Shown here one piece after another: positions 51,139 to 59,492 of a stretch of 64,000 bases of DNA. The stretch covers positions 186,001 through 250,000 of the forward strand of contig NZ_JACSYA010000002.1 of NCBI RefSeq assembly GCF_029870285.1, in the 5' to 3' direction. The translations under genes were made by a program, and so were the position numbers. Within the stretch, counting starts at the first letter, position 1. Every line of letters begins with the position of its first letter. The notes beneath the pieces are model-generated. The model did not search any database. It was not told the DNA's origin and saw nothing but the letters and a program-made list of their open reading frames with translations. The stretch is from Delftia sp. PS-11 (GTDB lineage: Bacteria; Pseudomonadota; Gammaproteobacteria; Burkholderiales; Burkholderiaceae_C).

Positions 51139-51402
51139 TCAGCCCTGGTGCAGCCTTTTCATCAGGCCGCGCCGGGCCATGCGCAGGGCGCGCGCATCGG
51201 CATCGGCGCGGCTGCCGCAGGGCTCGTCGTCGGAGACGGCATCGAGCGCAGTGCCTGTGGCGGCATCCTCCAGCCGTGCGCAGGGCATCCACTGGCCAGG
51301 CTGTGACGGGTTTTCAAAGGAGTCTGGCGTGATGCGCACGCCCATGTAGAGATGGCTTTGCATGGCTGTACATGCTACCCCTATGGTAGTGCGCACCTGC
51401 AT
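51139..51402 (-). CDS. Small hypothetical protein
   Basis: An 87-residue frame from ATG 51402 (or 49 to 75 residues from inner ATGs such as 51363). It contains 'GVRITPDSFENPSQPGQW' and a basic C-terminus 'RALRMARRGLMKRLHQG'. Codon use is like the neighbours and the gap has no better candidate. I do not recognise the family. It ends 7 bases past the convergent cyclase stop. Moderate support only. Confidence 0.5.
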   Translation of the reverse strand: MQVRTTIGVACTAMQSHLYMGVRITPDSFENPSQPGQWMPCARLEDAATGTALDAVSDDEPCGSRADADARALRMARRGLMKRLHQG

Positions 51403-51473
51403 CTCCAGCCAGTCTGTGGCGTTGCAGCAGAACCAGCCTCTGTCCCGTTGGCGCCGGGCGGCCTGTGCACGGA

Positions 51474-52490
51474 TCAGGCGGCTGCCGTGAAGGGCACGCG
51501 GCCCTCGACGGGATGCCCAGGGTCGGTGAAGCCCGGCGTGGAGGGGTGGCCGGCGGCCACCAGGCGGTCCACCAGGGCTTCGTCCTCGGCGGTGAAGCGG
51601 TATTCCAGCGCTTTCACATAGCCTTCCCACTGCTCGGGCGTGCGCGGCCCTGCGATGGCCGAGGTCACCAGCCGGTTGTTGAGCACCCAGGCCACGGCGA
51701 AGTCGGTGGTGCTGATGCCGCGCTCGGCCGTGTGGCGGCGGATCTGCTCGGCGATGTCCAGCGATTCGGGGCGCCATTCGGTCTCCAGCAGGCGCTTGTC
51801 CTTGCGCGCCGCGCGCGAGCCGGCTTCTGGCTCGGCGCCTGCGGGGTACTTGGCGGTCAGCACGCCGCGCGCCAGCGGGCTGTAGGAGACCACGCCCAAT
51901 CCATAGGCTGCTGCTGCGGGCAGCTGCTCTGCCTCTGCCGTGCGGTTGACGATGTTGTAGAGCGGCTGGCTTGCGATGGGGCGGTCGATGCCTTCAGCAT
52001 CGGCCAGATGGGAGACTTGCGCGATGCGCCAGCCACGGAAGTTGGAGACGCCGAAGTAGCGCAGCTTGCCTGCGCGGATCAGGTCCCCGATGGCGCGCAC
52101 GGCCTCTTCCAGCGGCGCATCGAAGTCTGCGCGGTGAAAGTACAGCAGATCAATGTAGTCTGTGCCCAGGCGGCGCAGGCTGGCTTCCACGGACTCGATG
52201 ATCCACTTGCGCGAGGTGCCCCGGCGGTTGGGGCCTTCGCCCAGCGGATTGCCGAACTTGGTGGCCAGCACCCAGTCGTCGCGGTGGGCCCGGATGCCCC
52301 GGCCCACGACTTCCTCGGTCACGCCTTTCTGGTAGACATCGGCCGTATCGATGAAGTTGATGCCCTGGCTGCGCGCGCGCGCGATGATGGCGTGGGACGT
52401 GGCCTCATCGGTGGGGCCTCCGAACATCATGGTGCCCAGTGCGAGGCGGGAGACTTTCAGGCCGCTGCGGCCCAGGTAACGGTAGCTCAT
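51474..52490 (-). CDS. Aldo/keto reductase
   Basis: A 338-residue NADPH-dependent oxidoreductase of the AKR superfamily (YajO/Tas-like). The tetrad residues lie in 'GINFIDTADVYQKGVTEE' (Asp, Tyr), 'WVLATKFGNP' (Lys) and 'IDLLYFHRADF' (His). The C-terminal 'TSAIAGPRTPEQWEGYVKAL' binds cofactor. The start is ATG 52490, 4 bases after the stop of the ABC ATPase remnant. The substrate is not predictable. Confidence 0.9.
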   Translation of the reverse strand: MSYRYLGRSGLKVSRLALGTMMFGGPTDEATSHAIIARARSQGINFIDTADVYQKGVTEEVVGRGIRAHRDDWVLATKFGNPLGEGPNRRGTSRKWIIESVEASLRRLGTDYIDLLYFHRADFDAPLEEAVRAIGDLIRAGKLRYFGVSNFRGWRIAQVSHLADAEGIDRPIASQPLYNIVNRTAEAEQLPAAAAYGLGVVSYSPLARGVLTAKYPAGAEPEAGSRAARKDKRLLETEWRPESLDIAEQIRRHTAERGISTTDFAVAWVLNNRLVTSAIAGPRTPEQWEGYVKALEYRFTAEDEALVDRLVAAGHPSTPGFTDPGHPVEGRVPFTAAA

Positions 52491-52494
52491 GGAG

Positions 52495-52650
52495 TCAGCT
52501 TTCTGCTTGCGTGGCGGTGAAGGGGACAGGGGTGCGCGCTGGCACACGGGCGGGCGCCTGCACCACCGCCTCCTCGGGGTGGTGGCAGGCCACGAAGTGG
52601 CCGTCTGCCGCGCGCTCCAGGGCTGGCTTCTGCGCAGTCCCCCGGGCACT
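52495..52650 (-). pseudogene. C-terminal stub of an oligopeptide/dipeptide ABC ATPase
   Basis: On the minus strand, in the frame ending at TGA 52497-52495, the sequence reads 'PALERAADGHFVACHHPEE' and then a Val/Ala/Pro-rich tail ending 'FTATQAES'. The 'G-x-x-V-A-C-H-x-P' ending is typical of OppD/OppF/DppD/F ATPases. The rest of the ATPase (Walker motifs, signature) is missing upstream; a different small gene begins on the other strand at 52728. This looks like a deletion remnant that left the aldo/keto reductase without its former operon. The left edge of homology is approximate. Confidence 0.6.
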
Positions 52651-52727
52651 TTATCCGTCCAAAGTGCGCAAGGCGCTGCACCGCCTCATGTACGATGCCA
52701 GGATCAATAATCTGAAAGGGAGAGGCA

Positions 52728-52961
52728 ATGCCCGGAACGACGATCTTTGAACCTGGCTCGCAAACGGACTGCGCGGCATTTCTGTCGTCGGCGACAGAGC
52801 CCGTGTTCCAGGTGGGAGACGTGATTTATGTGGGCAGCGGCTCCAGGCGCCTGCGTGTCAAGTCGGTGGAGTATGTGCTGATGGTCACCCGCAGCCCGAC
52901 CGGCCCCAATGGCGACGTTGCGGGACGGATGATCCATACGCAGGAAGCGCCAGCGCCCTGA
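52728..52961 (+). CDS. Small hypothetical protein
   Basis: A 77-residue protein with a good ribosome-binding site (AAGGGAGAGG, about 6 bases before the ATG). The pattern of short beta strands ('PVFQVGDVIYVGSGSRRLRV', 'VEYVLMVTRSP') suggests a small barrel. I do not recognise it. It lies just beyond the ABC ATPase breakpoint and is convergent with the nitronate monooxygenase-like gene. Confidence 0.6.
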   Translation: MPGTTIFEPGSQTDCAAFLSSATEPVFQVGDVIYVGSGSRRLRVKSVEYVLMVTRSPTGPNGDVAGRMIHTQEAPAP

Positions 52962-52975
52962 CAGTCGCGGGCGTT

Positions 52976-53920
52976 TCAGGCTCCGCCCGCGTATTCACGT
53001 GCCAACTGCGCCACCAGCGTGGCCACGGTCGGGGCCTCGCGCACACCCGACACCGAGTGGCCGGCGCTCCAGATGTCAGTCCAGCGCTGGTTGGGTGCGG
53101 GGTCTGCTCCGCCGCCATAGCGGCGCCGCGCCTCCTGCACGGTGACATTCTCGTCCAGCGTCGCTACATCGATGCCCAGCCGCTCGGCCGATGGGCGCAG
53201 AAAGCTGGCCGGCAAGCCGGTGAAGGCGCGTGTCAGCAGCACGTCGTCCAGGCTGCTGTCGATCAGCATCTGCCGATAGGCGTCGCTGGCCAGGCTCTCG
53301 CGTGCCGCGATGAACCGTGTGCCCATGGACCCCAGGTCGCAGCCCAGCGTGCGGGCTGCGCGCAATGCCACGCCGTCGGACATGCCGCCAGCCAGCACCA
53401 GGGGCCCATCGAATACATCGCGCACTGCGCGCACGAAGGCGAAAGGATTGGCCCAGCCCGTATGGCCACCGGCGCCGGCGGTCAGCAGCACCAGTCCGTC
53501 CACGCCCGAATCGATCGCGCGCAGCGCATGGTGCAGCGATGCTACGTCGGCAAATACACGGCAGCCCGCTGCATGCAGCTTCGGCACCACGGCTGCGGGC
53601 GAGCCGACGCTGGTGATGACCATCTGCGCGTTGTGCCGCGCGATCACTTCGACTTCGGCCATCACCTGCGCCGGATCGCGCCGCATGATGAGGTTGGGGC
53701 AATAGGGGGCTGTGCTGCCGAGGGCTGCGCCAGCCTCCTCATCCAGCCGCGTCAGCCAGGCATCGAACTCTTCGAGTGTGCGGCAATTGGCGGTGGGGAA
53801 GGCGCCGATCACGCCTGCAGCGCATGCGGCCGACACCAGTTCAATGCCGGAGATGCGCAGCATCGGCGCAGCGATCACGGGCAGTGCCAGACGGTCCAGG
53901 AAGGCAAGGGATGTGCTCAT
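52976..53920 (-). CDS. Nitronate monooxygenase-family FMN enzyme
   Basis: A 314-residue TIM-barrel flavoprotein (2-nitropropane dioxygenase family). It has 'LPVIAAPMLRISGIELVSA' near the start, 'VITSVGSPAAVVPKLHAAG', the FMN-site 'LLTAGAGGHTGW' with the family's catalytic His, and 'LVLAGGMSDGVALRAARTLG' and 'MGTRFIAARES'. The start is ATG 53920; an upstream in-frame ATG (53968) adds an unlikely extension. It is the last gene of the IclR-led minus-strand operon. Members often act as flavin oxidases or enoyl reductases in catabolic clusters, so a nitro substrate should not be assumed. Confidence 0.85.
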   Translation of the reverse strand: MSTSLAFLDRLALPVIAAPMLRISGIELVSAACAAGVIGAFPTANCRTLEEFDAWLTRLDEEAGAALGSTAPYCPNLIMRRDPAQVMAEVEVIARHNAQMVITSVGSPAAVVPKLHAAGCRVFADVASLHHALRAIDSGVDGLVLLTAGAGGHTGWANPFAFVRAVRDVFDGPLVLAGGMSDGVALRAARTLGCDLGSMGTRFIAARESLASDAYRQMLIDSSLDDVLLTRAFTGLPASFLRPSAERLGIDVATLDENVTVQEARRRYGGGADPAPNQRWTDIWSAGHSVSGVREAPTVATLVAQLAREYAGGA

Positions 53921-53997
53921 GGCAGAGTTTCTGTGGGTAAGAAAGAGGGCGGTGATGCCGTGCACCACCGTCCGGCCGCCGTGTCAGGCGGGGGAAC

Positions 53998-55107
53998 TCA
54001 CCATCGCTGGTGGCGCGCATTGTCCAGCGCTGGTGCTTCGGCCTCGGCCTGCTGGTCCATGCCGGCCAGGTCCACGGGGTACCGCACCAGCGACAGCGGC
54101 TTGTCGCCCACAAAACGTCCTCGCTGCACGAACTGCGGCAGTGCAGCCAGGTCTGCGGGCGCAACCACTGGCGCGACCGGCAAATCGTGGTGCGACAGGC
54201 GCTCGAAAGCCTCGCCGGCATCCTCGCTGGCGAGCTGCTCGCCGATGCGGGCATTGATCGCCTGCGCTTGCGCCTTGCGCGCGCGCAAATGGCGATAAGC
54301 CTCCCCGGCAAAGACCCCCATGTCCAGCACCTGGCAAAGCCGCGCCCAGAAGTGATCTTCCAGCGCCGCGAGCGAAAGGTATTGCCCGTCGCGGCAGCGG
54401 AAGGCGCCATAGGCCGGCTTGAGCAGCGCAGCCTGGCGCTGCGCGTCCAGATCAAAAGCCTCTTCGGCGCGGTAGGCCCCCAGCCGCGGGTTCATCCAGT
54501 GCAGCGCGCAGTCGGCCAGAGCCACATCCAGATGCTGGCCCTGGCCGCTCGACTGGCGCTGCAGCAGTGCGGCCAGCGTCGAAGACAGGGCATACATGCC
54601 GCCGCACAGATCGGCCACCGGCAGGCCGAAGTTCAGGGCCGGCGGCCCCTCGGGCTCGCCTGAAACGCCAAGCACGCCTGCCGCCGCCAGATAGTTGATG
54701 TCATGGCCGGGCAGACCGGCCCATGGGCCATCCTGCCCGTAGCCGCTCAGGGACACGTAGACCAATCGCGGGCAGCTCTCGCGCAGGCTGGCATAGTCCA
54801 GCCCCAGGCGGACCATGACACCTGGGCGGTAGGACTCGACCAGTACATCGGCCTCGGCCACCAGTGTGCGGATGCGCGCGCGCTGCTCCTCGTCCTTGAG
54901 GTCGGCCAGCAGGCTGAGCTTGCCACGGTTGACTGCATCGAATCCGCCCGGTCCCATGCGGCGCGCGTTGTCGCCATGGGGAGGCCGCTCGATCTTGAGG
55001 ACACGCGCCCCCATCTGCGCAAGACTTTGCGTGAAAAAGGGGCCGGGGAGCAGTTCACTGAAATCGATGACCTTGATGCCGGCCAGCGGAGGCGCTACGG
55101 CGCTCAT
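53998..55107 (-). CDS. CaiB/BaiF (class III) CoA-transferase family, AMACR-like
   Basis: A 369-residue enzyme. 'LPGPFFTQSLAQMGARVLKIE' begins the CoA-binding fold, and 'LSGYGQDGPWAGLPGHDINYLA' carries the active-site Asp. The 'GHDINYLA' form is that of alpha-methylacyl-CoA racemases (AMACR/Mcr), where His and Asp shuttle the alpha proton. So racemisation of a 2-methyl-branched acyl-CoA is as likely as CoA transfer. The ATG overlaps the ligase stop (4 bases). Confidence 0.87.
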   Translation of the reverse strand: MSAVAPPLAGIKVIDFSELLPGPFFTQSLAQMGARVLKIERPPHGDNARRMGPGGFDAVNRGKLSLLADLKDEEQRARIRTLVAEADVLVESYRPGVMVRLGLDYASLRESCPRLVYVSLSGYGQDGPWAGLPGHDINYLAAAGVLGVSGEPEGPPALNFGLPVADLCGGMYALSSTLAALLQRQSSGQGQHLDVALADCALHWMNPRLGAYRAEEAFDLDAQRQAALLKPAYGAFRCRDGQYLSLAALEDHFWARLCQVLDMGVFAGEAYRHLRARKAQAQAINARIGEQLASEDAGEAFERLSHHDLPVAPVVAPADLAALPQFVQRGRFVGDKPLSLVRYPVDLAGMDQQAEAEAPALDNARHQRW

Positions 55108-57248
55108 GCGTGGCTCCTCTCCAGAATCACCGCGTCCAGGGGCAAAGCGCCCTGGCCCTCGGCTCCGACCCAGATCGGGTTCAGATCCATCTCCTCCAGG
55201 GTGGCGGCATGCGCCATCACGAAATCCGACACGGCCAGCAGCAACTGCTGCAGCGCCGCGATGTCGGCCGGGGACCGGCCCCGTGCGCCGGTCAGCAGGG
55301 GCAGGCAGCGCATCTCGTGCACCATGTCGGCCGCATCCTGCGGCGTGAGCGGCAGCAGCCGCCGCGTGACATCGCGCAGGATTTCGACATAAATGCCGCC
55401 CAGCCCGAAGGTCATGACATGGCCGAATACCGGGTCGCGCGTGACACCGGCCATGAGCTCGATGCCGCCGCGCGGTGCCATCTTCTCGATGAGCAGCCCG
55501 TCAATGGCCGCATCCGGCTTATGGTGCGCCACCGACGCCATGATCTGGTCCCAGGCCGCCTCCACGCTGGCGCCATCCTCCAGGCCCACGCGCACGCCTC
55601 CGATATCGGATTTGTGGACGATATCGGCGCTTGCGATCTTGGCGACCACCGGGTAGCCCATGGCATCTGCCAGCCGGCGCGCCTGTTCACGGCTGCTGGC
55701 CACATCTGCGGGCAGCAGCGCGATGCCTGCCTGCCGAAGGCGCCGCTTGGCCTCGAACTCGGGCAGGCTCTCGATGCGTGCCGTGGCCTGCACGGCAGCG
55801 GCTGCGGCGGCTGCTGGCGGGCGGCGCAGTGCCGTGCCTGCATGGCTGCGCTGCCAGCGGCCCCACTGCACCCAGCGGCGGATCGCTGCGACAGCCTTGC
55901 CCACCGATCGCGGCGGCGCAAAGCCGCCAGCGACCAGCATGCGGTAGCCTTCGCCCAGGCGGTCGCTCATCCAGATCGGCACGATCGGCGTGGTGCAGCG
56001 CTGCTGCGCTGCAATGATGGTCTGCGCCATGCGGATGGTGGTTTCCCCATATTCCAGCGCAATCGGTGCGATGACACAGCCCAGATGGGGATCTGCGGCC
56101 ACCGTGCCCAGCGTCTGCTCGATCAGCTGTGCATCGCTGAGGATGGCGGCCGTGGTGTCCACCGGGTTGCCGATGGCCGCGTAATCGGGCAGCCGCTCGC
56201 GCAGCACCTGGGTGGTCTCAGGGGCGAATTCAGCCAGCGTCAGGCCGGCCGTGCCCACGGCATCGGCGGTCAAGGCCGCCGTGCCGCCCGAGGAGCAGTA
56301 AATGCCGATACCCTCCTGCGTGCCCGGCAGTGCGCGGGCGAACAGCCATGCGGTGTCCACCAGCTCATCGATATCGTCCACCTCGATCACGCCGTACTGG
56401 CGGAACACGGCGCTGTTGACCTCGGCCGAACCGGTGAGCGATGCCGTGTGCGACTGCGCGGCTCGCCGGCCATACTCCGACTTGCCCACCTTCAGCGCAA
56501 TCACCGGCTTGCCGTTTTCCGCCGCGCAGCGCAGCGCGGCCAGAAAGCGCGGGCCGTCCTTGATGCCTTCGAGCAAGGTGACGATGACCTTGATGTCAGG
56601 CGCTGTCGCCATGTACTGAATGAAATCGGCCACCTGCAGGTCCACCTCATTGCCGGTGGATGCCCACAAGCCAATGCCGATGCCGCGCTCCATGGCCTGC
56701 ATCACATTGCGCCCCAGGCCGCCACCCTGCGTGGCCAGCCCGATGGGGCCCTTGACCAGATCGTGCGGGAACGAGGGCGAGAAGGTCATGCCCAGCCCTT
56801 GGTTGACGTTGGTCAGCCCGGGGCAGTTGGGGCCGTAGATGCGCATGCCGGAGGCTGCGGCGATTTCCTTGAGCTGCGCTTCGGCGCGCTCGCCCTCGGC
56901 ACCGGCTTCGCCGAAGCCGGAGGTCAGGATGATGGCGAAGGGCACACGCCGCGCCGCGCACTCCTGCACCACGCTCAGGGCATTGGCCGCCGGCACGGCA
57001 ATCACGGCCACATCGGGTGTTTCGGGCAGACTGGCAACGCTGGGCCAGCAGCGCCGGCCGCGCAGTTCGGTCTTGGTCGGGTTGACGAGGTAGAGCTCGC
57101 CACTGAGCGTCGAGTGATCGATCAGGTTGGAGAGTGTGCGTCCGCCGATGCTCTGGGGCCGGTCGGAGGCGCCCACCAGGGCGATGAAGCGGGGATGGAT
57201 CAGGCGCGACAGGTCGCTGTGGGCCATGCTGGGGGTGGTGGTTGGCAT
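55104..57248 (-). CDS. NDP-forming acyl-CoA synthetase (acetate-CoA ligase, ADP-forming type)
   Basis: A 714-residue fused ligase. The N-terminal CoA-binding domain is 'FIALVGASDRPQSIGGRTLSNL', the flavodoxin-like domains hold the phospho-His region 'SHTASLTGSAEVNSAVF', and the C-terminal ATP-grasp part holds 'KRRLRQAGIALLP', 'GYPVVAKIASADIVHKSDIGG' and 'FGHVMTFGLGGIYVEIL'. It would activate a carboxylic acid to its CoA thioester, with ADP and phosphate. The ATG at 57248 is chosen because the upstream frame shadows the dehydrogenase gene. It lies between the dehydrogenase and CoA-transferase genes. Confidence 0.9.
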   Translation of the reverse strand: MPTTTPSMAHSDLSRLIHPRFIALVGASDRPQSIGGRTLSNLIDHSTLSGELYLVNPTKTELRGRRCWPSVASLPETPDVAVIAVPAANALSVVQECAARRVPFAIILTSGFGEAGAEGERAEAQLKEIAAASGMRIYGPNCPGLTNVNQGLGMTFSPSFPHDLVKGPIGLATQGGGLGRNVMQAMERGIGIGLWASTGNEVDLQVADFIQYMATAPDIKVIVTLLEGIKDGPRFLAALRCAAENGKPVIALKVGKSEYGRRAAQSHTASLTGSAEVNSAVFRQYGVIEVDDIDELVDTAWLFARALPGTQEGIGIYCSSGGTAALTADAVGTAGLTLAEFAPETTQVLRERLPDYAAIGNPVDTTAAILSDAQLIEQTLGTVAADPHLGCVIAPIALEYGETTIRMAQTIIAAQQRCTTPIVPIWMSDRLGEGYRMLVAGGFAPPRSVGKAVAAIRRWVQWGRWQRSHAGTALRRPPAAAAAAAVQATARIESLPEFEAKRRLRQAGIALLPADVASSREQARRLADAMGYPVVAKIASADIVHKSDIGGVRVGLEDGASVEAAWDQIMASVAHHKPDAAIDGLLIEKMAPRGGIELMAGVTRDPVFGHVMTFGLGGIYVEILRDVTRRLLPLTPQDAADMVHEMRCLPLLTGARGRSPADIAALQQLLLAVSDFVMAHAATLEEMDLNPIWVGAEGQGALPLDAVILERSHA

Positions 57249-57277
57249 GTGGGCACTTTCCCGTGGTTGCTCGGGGC

Positions 57278-58423
57278 TCAGGCGATGGCCGAGATGCCCA
57301 GGATTTCGCGGCCGACGATCAGCGTCTGCACCTCCGTCGTGCCCTCCGGAATGGTGCCGCCACGGGTGTCGCGGAAGATGCGCTCGATGGGGTAGTCCGT
57401 GGCATAGCCCAGGCCGCCATGCACCTGCAGTGCCATGCTGGCCACCTCGTGTGCGGCCTCCGTCGCGTAGAGCTTGGCGATGGAGGCTGCGGTGCGCGCA
57501 TCCTTGCCCGAATCGAGCGCGGCGGCGGCGCGCAGGCCCAGCGCACGTGCCGCCTCGACGCGGATCGTCATATCCACGATGAGCTTTTGCACCAGCTGGA
57601 AACTGCCGATCGGCTTGCCGAACTGGGTGCGCGTGCGCGCATAGTCGATGGACAGATCCAGCGCCGATTGCGCAGCACCCACGGCACCCATGGCGATGTT
57701 CACGCGCGCGCTGTCCAGGCCCATGAGCATCTTCTTGAGCGCGCCGCCTTCCTCGCCCAGCAGGTTCTCGCGCGGGACCCTGACGTTGTCGAAACCCAGC
57801 TCGGCCGTGCCCGTGCTGCGCAGCACCATGGTATCCACGCGGCGCATCTCGTAGGGCGAGACATCGCGCTCGACCAGGAAAGTGGACAACTGGCCCTGGC
57901 AGTTCGGGCTGAAAGTGCGCGCCACCACGATGCCGAAGTCGCCGAAGGCGCCGTTGGTGATCCACAGCTTGCGGCCATTGAGCACATAGTGATCGCCCTG
58001 CAGATCGGCGCGGGTCTGTACCTGGGCAATGTTCGAGCCCGTGCCCGGCTCGCTGATGGCGCTGAAGCATTTGCGTTCATTGGCCAGCAGGGGCTTGAGA
58101 AAACGCTCCTTCTGCGCTGGCGTGGCCTCGGCGGCGAGCTTGTGAATGGCTGCGTTGGTGATGTTGAGCATGGTGCGCAGCGACAGCCACGTGTAGCCCG
58201 CTTCCTCCATCAGCAGCGCCCAGGTGAGCTGGTCCAGTCCCATGCCGCCTTCCTCCTCGGACAGGCGCCCGCCCAGGTAGCCGAACTCCGACAGCGGCTT
58301 GAGCAGCTCGAACGGGAAGGTATGCGCCTGGTCATGCTGAGCAACCACAGGAGCGACATGCTCCTTCATGAAGCGGCGGATGTTGTCGCGCAGCAGCTCC
58401 TGGTCGGCGGTGGGAATATGCAT
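57278..58423 (-). CDS. Acyl-CoA dehydrogenase
   Basis: A 381-residue FAD enzyme that introduces the alpha,beta double bond. Motifs are 'CFSAISEPGTGSNIAQVQT' (FAD/substrate region), 'LWITNGAFGDFGIVVAR', 'YARTRTQFGKPIGSFQLVQ' and the C-terminal 'GGTIPEGTTEVQTLIVGREI', whose Glu (PEGTTE) is in the usual catalytic-base position. The start at 58423 has AGGAGA 6-7 bases upstream. It is the first enzyme gene after iclR, 36 bases away. Confidence 0.92.
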   Translation of the reverse strand: MHIPTADQELLRDNIRRFMKEHVAPVVAQHDQAHTFPFELLKPLSEFGYLGGRLSEEEGGMGLDQLTWALLMEEAGYTWLSLRTMLNITNAAIHKLAAEATPAQKERFLKPLLANERKCFSAISEPGTGSNIAQVQTRADLQGDHYVLNGRKLWITNGAFGDFGIVVARTFSPNCQGQLSTFLVERDVSPYEMRRVDTMVLRSTGTAELGFDNVRVPRENLLGEEGGALKKMLMGLDSARVNIAMGAVGAAQSALDLSIDYARTRTQFGKPIGSFQLVQKLIVDMTIRVEAARALGLRAAAALDSGKDARTAASIAKLYATEAAHEVASMALQVHGGLGYATDYPIERIFRDTRGGTIPEGTTEVQTLIVGREILGISAIA

Positions 58424-58459
58424 GGAATGTCTCCTGATGTATGAATGGAAAAGCAAGCC

Positions 58460-59281
58460 CTACGAGGTAGAGGCGGGTGTCTTGCGGCCGCTGCGCCGCG
58501 GATGGCCGGCGCCTGCAGGCGGCTCGGCCGGTGATTCGTCCTTGCGCAGGCGGAACACCAGGGCCTGCACCTCCTGCAGCGCCTGCAGGCAATGCGCGCG
58601 CTGGGTCCGCATGCGGTCGGTTGGGCCGGCAACCGAAATGGCCAGAGGTTCGCCCCCGACCAGCCCCGCCACTGCCAGGGCGCTGAGCCCTTCGCTGCCC
58701 TCGTTTTCAACCCAGATCCAGCCTTGCTCGCGCGCCTGCGCCACCTGCGCCTCCAGCGCGGCCAGATCGGTGATCGTGCCGCTGGCCAGCGGGCGCAGCG
58801 GCTTGAGCCGCAGTTGTCGGGCAGCCTCCTCGGGCGTGCCCAGTGCCAGCACGGCCTTGCCCAGTGCCGAGACGTGCAGCGCCAGCTTGTCGCCCACGTT
58901 CTGCATGTAGCGCAAAGGGTGGCGCCCCTCGGTGAATGCCAGCACCTTGACCACGCCGTTCTCCAGCCGGCCGCACAACCCTGTCTCGCCCGTCTTGTCA
59001 CGCAGCAGTTCACAGGCCTCCGCGCCCACGGCATAGAGCGGGTCGCTGGCGGAAATCTCCTTGGCCACGGCCAGCAGACGGGCCGTCGGATAGAAGCGCC
59101 GGCTGCGCGCTGTGCGCAGCAGATACCCCAGCTCGTGCAGGGTATGCAAAAGGTCCGAACAACTGCTTTCGGGCAGGTCCATGAGCCGTGCCAGGTCCGA
59201 GTTGGACAGCTCACGCTTTTCACGGGCGAACACTTCGAGCAGGGTCATGGTGCGGGCAGCTGCAGGAACGATAGTTGGCAT
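58460..59281 (-). CDS. IclR-family transcriptional regulator
   Basis: A 273-residue regulator with the N-terminal winged HTH ('ELSNSDLARLMDLPESSCSDLL') and the GAF-like effector domain ('LCGRLENGVVKVLAFTEG', 'LHVSALGKAVLALGTPEE', 'AVAGLVGGEPLAISVAGP'). The start is ATG 59281, preceded by GGAG. The C-terminal tail is Pro/Arg-rich. It heads the minus-strand catabolic operon and sits divergent from the plus-strand one, so it probably senses a pathway intermediate and controls both. Confidence 0.9.
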   Translation of the reverse strand: MPTIVPAAARTMTLLEVFAREKRELSNSDLARLMDLPESSCSDLLHTLHELGYLLRTARSRRFYPTARLLAVAKEISASDPLYAVGAEACELLRDKTGETGLCGRLENGVVKVLAFTEGRHPLRYMQNVGDKLALHVSALGKAVLALGTPEEAARQLRLKPLRPLASGTITDLAALEAQVAQAREQGWIWVENEGSEGLSALAVAGLVGGEPLAISVAGPTDRMRTQRAHCLQALQEVQALVFRLRKDESPAEPPAGAGHPRRSGRKTPASTS

Positions 59282-59286
59282 GTGAT

Positions 59287-59447
59287 CTCCGATATTTCGT
59301 AGTAACAGATCCATCATATCGGAGCTTCCATGCAGCAATCTTTCTGATGAATTAAAGCATTTATGCCTGATGTTAGAGGGGATTGAATCAGGTTTTGTTG
59401 GGGTTGCAGGTCTGCGATATTTTGAAGTAGTCTACGGTAAATCGTAG
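59287..59447. promoter_or_regulatory. Divergent control region with inverted repeats (candidate IclR operators)
   Basis: Between iclR and the Bug gene (59282-59492) lie CTCCGATAT (59287-59295) paired with ATATCGGAG (59316-59324), a perfect 9-base repeat with a 20-base spacer that overlaps the iclR ribosome-binding site, and CTACG-GTAAAT-CGTAG (59432-59447). CGATATTT occurs at 59290 and again at 59415, with GTAG shortly after in both. The AT-rich region is the only non-coding DNA between the two operons. Confidence 0.6.
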
Positions 59448-59492
59448 AAATTTCAAGCAAGACATTTTCATAACCACCCCGGAGACAAGCCT

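Noticed and set aside
55104..58070. A 988-codon minus-strand frame suggesting one giant ligase fusion
   Set aside because: The first third reads the acyl-CoA dehydrogenase gene out of frame. The true ligase starts at 57248, after the dehydrogenase stop.
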